This document shows, one piece after another, positions 7,623 through 15,239 of a stretch of 64,000 nucleotides of DNA. How positions within the stretch are numbered: position 1 is the stretch's first letter; each line of letters starts with the position of its first letter. The notes under the pieces are model-generated. The model saw only the letters and a list, made by a program, of their open reading frames with translations. It was not told the DNA's origin and made no database searches. A program made the translations under genes and the position numbers. This DNA is from CAYMZZ01 sp046297935 (GTDB lineage Bacteria > Bacteroidota > Bacteroidia > Chitinophagales > Chitinophagaceae), in assembly GCA_046297935.1 (NCBI GenBank), contig JBKBHA010000009.1, positions 1 through 64,000 of the forward strand, in the 5' to 3' direction.

Positions 7623-7645
7623 GTGGTGTGGGGCGGGATCGAATG
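7623..7645 (-). pseudogene. tRNA-Phe 3'-end fragment
   Basis: The minus strand carries TTCGATCCCGCCCCACACCA, the T loop plus acceptor 3' half of tRNA-Phe, without any 5' tRNA part. It directly follows the stop of the 99-residue GIY-YIG gene. It looks like the junction left by an insertion at the 3' end of tRNA-Phe. Confidence 0.8.
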
Positions 7646-7658
7646 CGGACGAAGCCAG

Positions 7659-7958
7659 CTACGCTGGCTTGTCTGCATCCAGACCGCCGATAGGCGCGTC
7701 TGGGCCGACGACCGAATACTTTTTAATAAACGCTTCCAATCTGGATACTGACGTAATGTTCTTTAATTTTCGCTCCAGTGCCAGGGCTTCCGATCGACTC
7801 TGCTTTTCCGCAAACCACAGCAGCCGCCACGGCCTGTACTTCGATGTATATTTTTCCTCGCCTGCATTATGCTCCTGCAAGCGTCTTAATACATCGTTCG
7901 TACTTCCCTTGTAATAGCTGCCGTTCTGATCTGATTTCAACACATACACATACCACAC
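7659..7958 (-). CDS. GIY-YIG nuclease domain protein (first cassette)
   Basis: 99 residues from GTG (7956-7958), the same start context as the second cassette. The core reads WYVYVLKS...YYKGSTNDVLRRLQEHN, followed by KYRPWRLLWFAEKQSRSEALALERKLK. An open frame continues upstream to 8126, but that extension is translation of tRNA-Phe itself (VAQSVEQRTENPCVGGS) and is rejected. The last 18 codons (SVVGPDAPIGGLDADKPA) overlap a strong palindrome (7679-7703) and end inside a second one (7652-7670), so the C-terminus may have been added by an inserted palindromic element. Confidence 0.78.
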   Translation of the reverse strand: MWYVYVLKSDQNGSYYKGSTNDVLRRLQEHNAGEEKYTSKYRPWRLLWFAEKQSRSEALALERKLKNITSVSRLEAFIKKYSVVGPDAPIGGLDADKPA

Positions 7959-7960
7959 AA

Positions 7961-7992
7961 TAAAAAGACCCAACATTTTGTGTTGAGTCTTT
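7961..7992 (-). terminator. Terminator of tRNA-Phe
   Basis: Minus strand: AAAGACTCAACA (7992-7981), loop CAAAA, TGTTGGGTCTTT (7975-7964) and a short T-run. One G-U wobble in a 12-bp stem. It begins 2 nt after the tRNA 3' end and finishes just before the GTG of the first GIY-YIG gene. Confidence 0.85.
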
Positions 7993-7993
7993 G

Positions 7994-8066
7994 TGGTGTG
8001 GGGCGGGATCGAACCGCCGACACAAGGATTTTCAGTCCTTTGCTCTACCGACTGAGCTACCGCACC
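7994..8066 (-). tRNA. tRNA-Phe (GAA)
   Basis: 73 nt, CCA not encoded. Cloverleaf on the minus strand: acceptor GGTGCGG, D arm GCTC-AGTCGGTA-GAGC, anticodon arm AAGGA-CTGAAAA-TCCTT with anticodon GAA, variable GTGTC, T arm GGCGG-TTCGATC-CCGCC, acceptor 3' CCACACC and discriminator A. Acceptor position 5-68 is a C-A mismatch; CCGCACC would have paired perfectly. The 3' half, terminator and flanking GTG are shared with the downstream cassettes. Confidence 0.95.
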
Positions 8067-8083
8067 ATTTTCTACCGCACCAT
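8057..8083. repeat. 12-bp direct repeat of the tRNA-Phe 5' end
   Basis: CTACCGCACCAT occurs at 8057-8068, where it includes the tRNA 5' end, and again at 8072-8083 just upstream of the tRNA on the minus strand. A third partial match, TACCGCggg, lies near 8090. These look like footprints of repeated recombination at this tRNA. Confidence 0.75.
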
Positions 8084-8164
8084 ATTTCATACCGCGGGGC
8101 TGCAAATATAGGCCGATTAGTTGCAAAAAAGCAAAAAAAGGGCTGATTTTTAGGGAAATCGGTC

Positions 8165-10411
8165 CTACATGCCGTATTCGCTCAAAAACTTGATTCGCAT
8201 AATCTTCAACTGCTCCCAGTTGAAATTGTACTCGGCCAGCTCCTGTTGAGCTACCTGCAGGGAAGAAGTATCGCAGCCCTTGAAATATTCTATTATCTCG
8301 TCCTGTTCGGTTTCATCCAGCATTTCATCAATGGCGTAGTCGAGGTTCAACTTGGTGCCACTAGCCGCAATGGTTTCCATTTCTTCCAGCATCTCATCAA
8401 TTCGCCAGCCCTTATTTTTAGCGATCGTCTCCAAACTCACTTTTCGATCCGTGTTCTGAATAATATATACTTTGTTGCCACTTTTATTTACCACACTCTT
8501 CATCACAAAATCGTCGGGCTTCACCACCTGGTGCTCTTCCACATAATTCGCAATCATTTCCACAAAGGGCTTGCCATATCGAACAGCCTTGCCCTTGCTC
8601 ACGCCCTGACATTTTTCCAAATCACTTACAGAAGTAGGATATAATGTAGCCATATCCTGCAATGAGGATTCGAGGAAAATTACAAAGGGTGGCAGGTTCT
8701 TTTTCTTGGCTTCCTTTTGCCGGAGTTCCTTTAGCATCTCAAACAGCTTGTCGTCGGTTGCGCCACCGCCAGCTTCCACCACCGTTTCCTCATCATCGGC
8801 ATTAGCCTCCGCATACATGGTGTTCAGAACAACAGCAAAATCTTTCGGCTTTTTGAGGAAGGCTTCCCCCTTTTTGGTAAACTTCAGCACTCCATATTCT
8901 TCTATATCCTTGGCGAGCAGTCCTTCCAGCAGCATTTGTCGAATCAACGAATTCCAGAAGAAAGCTTCCTTGTCGTTGCCGCTGGCGAATGCCTTCAAGC
9001 CCTCATGCCGGAACATTTTGATCTGTGGAGTCAGTTTACCGGTAATGATCTGAACCACGTAGTCGGTAGCAAAGCGCTCGTCGAGCTCCCGGATAGCTTT
9101 CAAAACCAGCACCACTTCCTCCCTTGCTTCCTGTCTTTCTTTCGGGTGTTTGCAGTTGTCGCACTGTCCACAATTCTCCTGTGTGTACTCCTCTCCAAAA
9201 TAACTCATCAAAACCTTGCGCCTGCACACACCTGCCTCCGCAAAAGCCACTGTTTCATTAATCAACTGTGCCCCCACTTCACGTTCACTCAATGGCTTAT
9301 CGCGCATCAGGTGCTCCAGTTTGCTCACATCCTTATGAGAGTAGTACAATACACATTTTCCCTCCAGGCCATCACGCCCGGCGCGACCGGTCTCCTGATA
9401 GTAGTTTTCAATGCTCTTGGGAATATTGTAGTGTATGACAAACCGGATATCGGGCTTGTCAATTCCCATACCAAAGGCAATGGTTGCGCAGATGACCTGA
9501 ACATCTTCGTTCAGGAACTGATCCTGCCGGTCGGCCCGCAGTTTGCTATCGAGACCGGCATGGTAAGCTACCGCTTTAATACCGTTAGCATTTAAGATGT
9601 CGGCCAGCTCTTCGGTCGTTTTTCTATTGAGAGTATAAATAATTCCGCTCTTACCTTTGGCTGCTTTAATGAATCGCACAATACTTTCATCTGTTTGTGC
9701 CTTCTTGATCTTGGGCAGTACTTCGTAATAGAGGTTAGGGCGGTTAAATGAAGAGATAAAGATATTCGGCTTCCGAAGGTCGAGGTTCTTTACGATATCG
9801 CTTTGAACCTTGGGTGTTGCGGTAGCAGTTAATGCAATCACGGGCACATCCGGGTTGATCTGCACCATCATTTCACGCAAACGGCGGTACTCGGGTCGAA
9901 AATCATGGCCCCACTCCGATATACAATGAGCCTCGTCTACCGCAAAGAATGATATCCTGAGATCCGAAAAGAACTCAAGGTTTTCCTGTTTGGTCAGGGT
10001 TTCAGGCGCCACATACAGCATCTTGGTTTTACCCGTGAGCAGGTCGTCGTGAACCTCTTTAATTTCCTTTTTCGTAAGCGTGCTGTTGAGGAAATGGGCC
10101 ACATCATCGTCGCTGCTATAGCTGCGTACCAGGTCCACCTGGTTCTTCATCAGAGCTATAAGGGGTGAAACGATGATAGCGACGCCCTCGCTGATCATCG
10201 CCGGAAGTTGATAACAGAGGCTTTTGCCACCGCCCGTCGGCATAATCACGAAAGTATCGTGACCAGCCAGCAACGACTCGATCGCCTGTTCCTGAGTGCC
10301 TTTGAATTTCTTGAATCCGAAGTACTGGTGTAGGGACTTGTGAAGGTCCATCCCCTGAGCCGGTCGGGCGGCTTTCTTGCCGGCCGATTTCTTGGCAGTG
10401 CTAGTTCCCAT
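8165..10411 (-). CDS. recQ: ATP-dependent DNA helicase RecQ
   Basis: 748 residues, longer than the 609 of E. coli RecQ because of an extended C-terminus. Order: Lys/Ala-rich N-tail (1-20), Walker A MPTGGGKS (57-64), DEAH box followed by the RecQ-specific CISEWGHDFRPEY, helicase C domain with YYQETGRAGRDG, zinc-binding CRRKVLMSYFGE...CGQCDNC, winged-helix RQC region, HRDC domain (PPFVIFLESSLQDMA) and a final helical region. It unwinds 3'-5' in recombination repair. The start at 10411 fits the length of the short basic tail. Monocistronic. Confidence 0.97.
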   Translation of the reverse strand: MGTSTAKKSAGKKAARPAQGMDLHKSLHQYFGFKKFKGTQEQAIESLLAGHDTFVIMPTGGGKSLCYQLPAMISEGVAIIVSPLIALMKNQVDLVRSYSSDDDVAHFLNSTLTKKEIKEVHDDLLTGKTKMLYVAPETLTKQENLEFFSDLRISFFAVDEAHCISEWGHDFRPEYRRLREMMVQINPDVPVIALTATATPKVQSDIVKNLDLRKPNIFISSFNRPNLYYEVLPKIKKAQTDESIVRFIKAAKGKSGIIYTLNRKTTEELADILNANGIKAVAYHAGLDSKLRADRQDQFLNEDVQVICATIAFGMGIDKPDIRFVIHYNIPKSIENYYQETGRAGRDGLEGKCVLYYSHKDVSKLEHLMRDKPLSEREVGAQLINETVAFAEAGVCRRKVLMSYFGEEYTQENCGQCDNCKHPKERQEAREEVVLVLKAIRELDERFATDYVVQIITGKLTPQIKMFRHEGLKAFASGNDKEAFFWNSLIRQMLLEGLLAKDIEEYGVLKFTKKGEAFLKKPKDFAVVLNTMYAEANADDEETVVEAGGGATDDKLFEMLKELRQKEAKKKNLPPFVIFLESSLQDMATLYPTSVSDLEKCQGVSKGKAVRYGKPFVEMIANYVEEHQVVKPDDFVMKSVVNKSGNKVYIIQNTDRKVSLETIAKNKGWRIDEMLEEMETIAASGTKLNLDYAIDEMLDETEQDEIIEYFKGCDTSSLQVAQQELAEYNFNWEQLKIMRIKFLSEYGM

Positions 10412-10791
10412 TTCTCATAAATTTCTCCATCCGGCAATTGCCGGCACACTTTTGTTTAAGTGCAGATATGCTTAAAAGATACTTCATTTTAACAGATCTT
10501 ACCCAGCTGGTTTATCTGAATTATACACAGGCAGGCAAATCGGTCCAAAAAAGTACACGCTCTTTTACGGAAGCCAGGTGGTTTAGGAGACCAATAGGTC
10601 ATTAAGCTCTTTCTCGCGGCAATCCTTCTTCACGGCAATCAACCCGTTGTAAGAGGACCGCGAATTTACATCTGAAAAATGGTATTCCATAATTCTCCAC
10701 GTTAAAATCGACGAGCGAAATTGCGATACCCGTCTATTCATATCAAATCCGCTAATTTTGCGCAATTAGCCACCCGCTAATAACTTATTAA
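10412..10791. other. Intergenic region between divergent recQ and kdsD
   Basis: 380 bp without a convincing gene. A 60-codon minus-strand frame (10583-10765) has no family resemblance. The right end holds the kdsD promoter. No tRNA, riboswitch or repeat was seen. Confidence 0.6.
10753..10760 (+). promoter_or_regulatory. -7 promoter box for kdsD
   Basis: TAATTTTG matches TAnnTTTG and lies 31 nt before the kdsD ATG. Confidence 0.55.
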
Positions 10792-11757
10792 ATGCCTTCC
10801 TCCATTATCCCTATTGCTCTGCAAACCATTGATTTGGAAGCAAAATCGATCATGAATTTGCGCACTTCGATCAATGAGCAGTTTGAAAAAGCGGTGCTGG
10901 CTCTTGCCGACACCACCGGTCGTGTGGTTGTGACCGGCATTGGTAAAAGCGCCATCATTGCGCAGAAGATTGTCGCCACCTTCAACAGCACAGGCACACC
11001 CTCGCTTTTTTTACATGCGGCCGATGCCATACACGGCGATCTGGGAATGGTACAGCAAAATGATATTGTAATTATCATCAGCAAAAGCGGGGAAAGTCCG
11101 GAAATAAAAGTGCTGGTGCCGTTGATTCGAAACTTTGGCAACCAGATCATCGCAATGGTGGGCAATATGGACTCATACCTGGCCCGCCAGGCCAACCATA
11201 CCCTGAACACCTCGGTCGATCAGGAAGCCTGCCCCAATAATCTGGCCCCTACCAGCAGCACCACAGCCCAACTGGTAATGGGCGATGCGTTAGCCGTTTG
11301 CCTGATGGATCTTCGCGGTTTCAAACCCGCCGATTTTGCCAAATTTCATCCCGGTGGTACCCTGGGCAAAAAACTCTACCTGCGCGTAGCTGACCTCTAT
11401 ATACATAATGAAAAACCGGCGGTGGCGCCAGATGCAAGCCTCGAACAGGTGATCGTGGAAATGACCCAGAAAAGACTGGGTGTAACTGCTGTAATTGACC
11501 AGGACTCAACTTTGCTGGGAATTATCACTGATGGTGACCTTCGTAGAATGCTAAGGCAACGGCAACGATTTACTGACGATCTGAAAGCGATCGACATCAT
11601 GACCAAATCGCCAAAAACCATTAATGACGACGCCCTGGCGGTGGAGGCACTGGACATGTTGCGTCAACACGAAATCACCCAACTTGCCGTAACCAACAAC
11701 GAGCGTTATCTCGGCATGATACATTTACACGATCTGATCCGTGAAGGATTACTCTAA
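10792..11757 (+). CDS. kdsD: Arabinose-5-phosphate isomerase (KdsD/KpsF/GutQ family)
   Basis: 321 residues, typical. An N-terminal SIS sugar-isomerase domain (about 30-180, with GIGKSAIIAQK and SKSGESPEIKVLVPLIRN) is followed by two CBS domains (about 205-320, ITDGDLRRML and TQLAVTNNERYLGMIHLHDL). It converts ribulose-5-phosphate to arabinose-5-phosphate, the first step to Kdo for LPS. kdsB, the CMP-Kdo synthetase, is at 28.9 kb. It is followed after 29 bp by manC on the same strand, suggesting a nucleotide-sugar operon. Confidence 0.93.
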   Translation: MPSSIIPIALQTIDLEAKSIMNLRTSINEQFEKAVLALADTTGRVVVTGIGKSAIIAQKIVATFNSTGTPSLFLHAADAIHGDLGMVQQNDIVIIISKSGESPEIKVLVPLIRNFGNQIIAMVGNMDSYLARQANHTLNTSVDQEACPNNLAPTSSTTAQLVMGDALAVCLMDLRGFKPADFAKFHPGGTLGKKLYLRVADLYIHNEKPAVAPDASLEQVIVEMTQKRLGVTAVIDQDSTLLGIITDGDLRRMLRQRQRFTDDLKAIDIMTKSPKTINDDALAVEALDMLRQHEITQLAVTNNERYLGMIHLHDLIREGLL

Positions 11758-11786
11758 CAAAGCAGATCGTTATAAAGACAGAAGAG

Positions 11787-12869
11787 ATGAAACCAAATTA
11801 TTATGTTGCCATCATGGCCGGAGGAATAGGCAGCCGATTTTGGCCAATGAGCAGGGCTAACTATCCCAAGCAGTTTCTCGATATTCTGGGTACTGGCAAA
11901 ACCATGATACAACAAACTTTTGAGCGTTATCAAAAGCTGGTGCCCCCCTCCAATATCTTCGTCATTACCGCCCGTGAATATCGTGAACTGGTAACAGAAC
12001 AGTTGCCAGACTTACCGAAAGAAAACATTCTTGCCGAACCCTCGCGAAAGAATACTGCGCCGTGTATCGCCTATATTGCGTTCAAACTGAATCAAATTGA
12101 TCCGAACGCATTAATGATTGCAGCGCCGGCGGACAATCTGATTATCGACGACGAAGCCTTCCTTAAAACTACCGCTAACGCGCTCGATTTTATCGACCAT
12201 ATCAATGCTTTGGTCACCATCGGCATCAAACCAACACACCCCAATACCGGCTACGGATACATACAGCACGACGATTTGGAAGCAGCCCCGGGTGTGTACA
12301 AAGTCAAAACATTCACCGAAAAACCCAACCTCGAGCTGGCAAAAACCTTTATCCGCAGCGGCGACTTTCTTTGGAATGCCGGCATATTTACCTGGAAAGT
12401 CAAAAACCTCGTACATGCGTTTGAACAACACCTGCCAGAAATGTACGAAGTATTCTATGCCGAAAAAGACAATTTCAACACAGAACTGGAAGCAGCCGCC
12501 ATTGAGCGAATCTACCCACAGTGTACCAATATTTCCATTGACTTCGGCATTATGGAAAAAGCCGACAATGTATATGTGCTACCAGCCAGCTTTCAATGGA
12601 GTGATCTGGGTACCTGGAACAGCGCCTGGCAGAATATGGAGAAAGACTATTTTCAAAATGCTGTAGTAGGCGATCAGGTGATGGTTTTCGACACCAGAAG
12701 CAGCATGGTACATGTACCCAACCACAAACTGGTATTGCTGCAGGGTATGGAAGACTATATAATAGTAGATACCAATGACGTGCTGCTGATATGCAAGCGC
12801 GAGAAGGAACAGGAGATTAAAGACTACCTCGCAGAAGTTAAACGCAACAAAGGCGAGCGATTTCTATAG
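11787..12869 (+). CDS. manC: Mannose-1-phosphate guanylyltransferase
   Basis: 360 residues, nucleotidyltransferase domain only, without the type II PMI domain fused in longer ManC proteins. The signature MAGGIGSRFWPMSRANYPKQ is at about 10-29, with EPSRKNTAPCIAY, FTEKPNLELA and NAGIFTWK downstream. It makes GDP-mannose from GTP and mannose-1-phosphate in the cytosol for O-antigen, capsule or protein glycosylation. Co-directional with kdsD at 29 bp. Confidence 0.93.
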   Translation: MKPNYYVAIMAGGIGSRFWPMSRANYPKQFLDILGTGKTMIQQTFERYQKLVPPSNIFVITAREYRELVTEQLPDLPKENILAEPSRKNTAPCIAYIAFKLNQIDPNALMIAAPADNLIIDDEAFLKTTANALDFIDHINALVTIGIKPTHPNTGYGYIQHDDLEAAPGVYKVKTFTEKPNLELAKTFIRSGDFLWNAGIFTWKVKNLVHAFEQHLPEMYEVFYAEKDNFNTELEAAAIERIYPQCTNISIDFGIMEKADNVYVLPASFQWSDLGTWNSAWQNMEKDYFQNAVVGDQVMVFDTRSSMVHVPNHKLVLLQGMEDYIIVDTNDVLLICKREKEQEIKDYLAEVKRNKGERFL

Positions 12870-12931
12870 TCACCCGTCATTTCACAGGAAAATGCCGGTG
12901 TTTAAACCAACCACGGCTGCCGGCATTGAAG

Positions 12932-12939
12932 TAGTTTTG
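12932..12939 (+). promoter_or_regulatory. -7 promoter box for the 12954 gene
   Basis: TAGTTTTG matches TAnnTTTG. The GTG that begins at its last G is in frame with the downstream gene but would lie inside the promoter, which favours the ATG at 12954. Confidence 0.5.
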
Positions 12940-12953
12940 TGAAAACAGCGCGT

Positions 12954-13682
12954 ATGCCCAGCTACCCACTGCAGCAGATCCTTTTTCTCGATATCGAAAC
13001 GGTACCGCAGTATCAGAATCACGCCGCCATGCCAGACGAGTGGCAACACCTCTGGCAGAAGAAAGCCGATCAGATAATAAGGAACCGGGAAACAGATACT
13101 GCCGAATCTGTATACCCCCGGGCGGGCATCTATGCCGAATTTGGAAAAATAATCTGCATCAGTTGCGGCATCATACAGGGCAGTGGCTCCAGCCGAAAAC
13201 TGCTGATTAAATCATTCGCCGGCGACGATGAAAAACTGGTGCTGATTCAATTCAGAGACATGCTGCAGAAATGGAGCAGCCAGGAGCCCCGCTTCCTATG
13301 CGCCCATAATGGTAAAGAATTCGACTTTCCCTACATATGCCGCCGCATGCTGGTTAATCAGGTACCCATACCCCAACTACTCGACATTGCAGGCAAAAAA
13401 CCCTGGGAAATAAACCACCTCGACACCATGGAGCTTTGGAAGTTTGGAGACTTCAAAAGCTTTACCTCGCTAAACCTGCTTGCCCATACACTAGGCATAC
13501 CCACGCCGAAAGACGATATAGACGGAAGCATGGTATGGGAGGTATACTGGAAAGAAAAAAATATAGATCGTATTGTCACCTATTGCCAAAAAGACGTAGT
13601 AACCGTTGCCCAGATCTTGTTGCGGCTGCAGGGAGAATCTCCTATTACAGACGATCAAATCGAAATAAAACAACGCGATTAA
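12954..13682 (+). CDS. Predicted 3'-5' exonuclease, PolB-like DEDD family
   Basis: 242 residues from ATG. Exo I is DIET near residues 13-16, Exo II lies in LCAHNGKEFDFPYICRRM and Exo III in IVTYCQKDVVTVAQI, the YxxxD arrangement of DEDDy exonucleases. The single-domain PolB-like exonuclease family fits in length and motif spacing. Likely a DNA 3'-5' exonuclease in repair or processing; the in vivo role of this family is not well defined. Followed after 9 bp by the YjbR gene, probably one transcript. Confidence 0.8.
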   Translation: MPSYPLQQILFLDIETVPQYQNHAAMPDEWQHLWQKKADQIIRNRETDTAESVYPRAGIYAEFGKIICISCGIIQGSGSSRKLLIKSFAGDDEKLVLIQFRDMLQKWSSQEPRFLCAHNGKEFDFPYICRRMLVNQVPIPQLLDIAGKKPWEINHLDTMELWKFGDFKSFTSLNLLAHTLGIPTPKDDIDGSMVWEVYWKEKNIDRIVTYCQKDVVTVAQILLRLQGESPITDDQIEIKQRD

Positions 13683-13691
13683 TTTAGTAGC

Positions 13692-14030
13692 ATGAATATC
13701 GAAGACCTTCAACAATTCTGTCTTTCACTGCCTGAAGTAGAAGAAACACTTCCATTTGGGCCCGATACGCTCGTGTTCAAAGTGCAGGGAAAGGTCTTCC
13801 TGTTAGCGGGCCTTGACCAGTCGCCGGTGAGCTTTAATGTGAAGTGCGATCCTGAAAAAGCAATCGAATTGCGCGAGGCTTATCCGGCTGTTCAACCTGG
13901 TTACCACATGAACAAAAAACACTGGAATACCGTTACTGCCGACGGATCAATCTCGACCAGTTTACTGAAAGAATGGATCCGTGAATCCTATGAACTTGTG
14001 AAGCCCCGCGCAAAAAAGAAGAAACAATAG
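13692..14030 (+). CDS. MmcQ/YjbR family protein
   Basis: 112 residues, the full small domain: LCLSLPEVEETLPFG-type start, VFKVQGKVFLLAG, FNVKCDPEKAIELRE, PGYHMNKKHWNTV and a Lys-rich tail. The fold resembles a CyaY-like double-wing DNA-binding domain. Function is unknown across the family. Lies between the exonuclease and the aminotransferase on the same strand. Confidence 0.88.
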   Translation: MNIEDLQQFCLSLPEVEETLPFGPDTLVFKVQGKVFLLAGLDQSPVSFNVKCDPEKAIELREAYPAVQPGYHMNKKHWNTVTADGSISTSLLKEWIRESYELVKPRAKKKKQ

Positions 14031-14061
14031 TCCCAACACTAACTACAGAGCTTTTCTATAA

Positions 14062-15201
14062 ATGATATCAAAACTACCCAATGTCGGAACCAGCATCTTC
14101 ACCGAAATGAGCGCGCTGGCACAAGCTCACAACGCCGTCAATCTGGGCCAGGGCTTTCCAGATTTTCCAATGCCCGAAGCACTAGTCGAAGCCGTTAGTA
14201 AGGCGATGCGCGACGGATTTAATCAATATCAACCAATGCAGGGGCACCCTGGATTGCGTGAAACGATCGCCGAAAAAATAGCCTCGCTCTACTCGACCAA
14301 TATCAACCCGGCTGATGAAATAACCATTACTCCGGGAGGCACCTACGCCCTCTACACTGCATTAACTGTCCTGCTACACTACGGCGATGAAGTAATTGTA
14401 TTTGAGCCAGCCTACGACAGTTATATTCCAGCCATTCAGATCAACGGCGCCATACCTGTTCGGATAGAGTTGCAATTCCCCGAATACCGCATTAACTGGC
14501 AGCAGGTGCGTAACCGCATTTCAACAAAAACGAGACTGATTGTATTAAACAACCCCAATAACCCAAGCGGGAGTATACTCAAACAGGAGGACATCGCAGA
14601 ACTTGGCAAGTTGCTGCAGGAAAATCCACAACTTTATATTCTGTCGGATGAAGTGTACGAGCATCTTGTATACGACCAGCAACCACACCTGAGCATACTT
14701 CGATACCCGGAACTGTTTAGTCGCTCCTTTGTCTGTTTCTCTTTTGGCAAGGTTTTTCACTGCACGGGCTGGAAACTAGGTTACGCCGTAGCCCCCGCTC
14801 ACCTGATGACTGAGTTCCGAAAATTGCATCAGTTCAATTGCTTTTCCTGCCACTCCCCTTCCCAGGTTGCATTGGCAGCATTTCTGAAGAACAAGGAGCA
14901 CTATCTCGGTCTGGCAACAGATATGCAAGAACGCCGTGACTATTTTGTTGAACTCATGAAGTCCACTCGATTTCATCTACTTCCTTCAGAAGGCAGCTAC
15001 TTCATTTGCGCACAGTCCCAGCAGATCAGCAACCTCGGCGATCAGGAATTTGCACGTAACCTGACTACTCAACATAAAGTGGCCAGCATTCCAGTGTCAT
15101 CATTTTATGTTGACGGAACCGATCATAAAGTAATCAGGTTTTGTTTCGCAAAAAGAAAGGAAACTCTTGAAGATGCAGTTGCCAGACTAAGCAAAGTGTA
15201 A
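14062..15201 (+). CDS. PLP aminotransferase, methionine/kynurenine aminotransferase type
   Basis: 379 residues of fold-type I aminotransferase. Starts SKLPNVGTSIFTEMSALAQAHNAVNLGQGFPDF as in YbdL-like methionine aminotransferases; LNNPNNPSG and the PLP lysine in SFGKVFHCTGWKLGY are clear. It likely deaminates methionine, glutamine or aromatic amino acids using a 2-oxo acid. In this family it often works with an omega-amidase, and such an amidase is at 32648-33463, so a glutamine-transaminase/omega-amidase pair for methionine salvage is plausible though the genes are not linked. Confidence 0.85.
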   Translation: MISKLPNVGTSIFTEMSALAQAHNAVNLGQGFPDFPMPEALVEAVSKAMRDGFNQYQPMQGHPGLRETIAEKIASLYSTNINPADEITITPGGTYALYTALTVLLHYGDEVIVFEPAYDSYIPAIQINGAIPVRIELQFPEYRINWQQVRNRISTKTRLIVLNNPNNPSGSILKQEDIAELGKLLQENPQLYILSDEVYEHLVYDQQPHLSILRYPELFSRSFVCFSFGKVFHCTGWKLGYAVAPAHLMTEFRKLHQFNCFSCHSPSQVALAAFLKNKEHYLGLATDMQERRDYFVELMKSTRFHLLPSEGSYFICAQSQQISNLGDQEFARNLTTQHKVASIPVSSFYVDGTDHKVIRFCFAKRKETLEDAVARLSKV

Positions 15202-15239
15202 CTGGAAGGAAATTCGCATCTTTGTTAAATATACCCGAT

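Larger units (their letters stand above)
7444..7650. repeat. 207-bp direct repeat, copy 2
   Basis: Partner of 7081-7287. Here the GIY-YIG gene continues to a normal C-terminus, so this is the parent copy and 7081-7287 the truncated one. About 77 bp of it (7567-7644) is shared, with one A-run length difference, with 7938-8014 beside the true tRNA-Phe gene. Confidence 0.95.

Noticed and set aside
7959..8126. Upstream extension of the first GIY-YIG frame (about 56 more codons)
   Set aside because: It is translation of tRNA-Phe itself (VAQSVEQRTENPCVGGS is a classic tRNA read-through). The two cassette genes share the GTG start context at 7958 and 7587.
10583..10765. 60-codon minus-strand gene upstream of kdsD
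   Set aside because: No family resemblance or ribosome-binding context, and it covers the kdsD promoter region.
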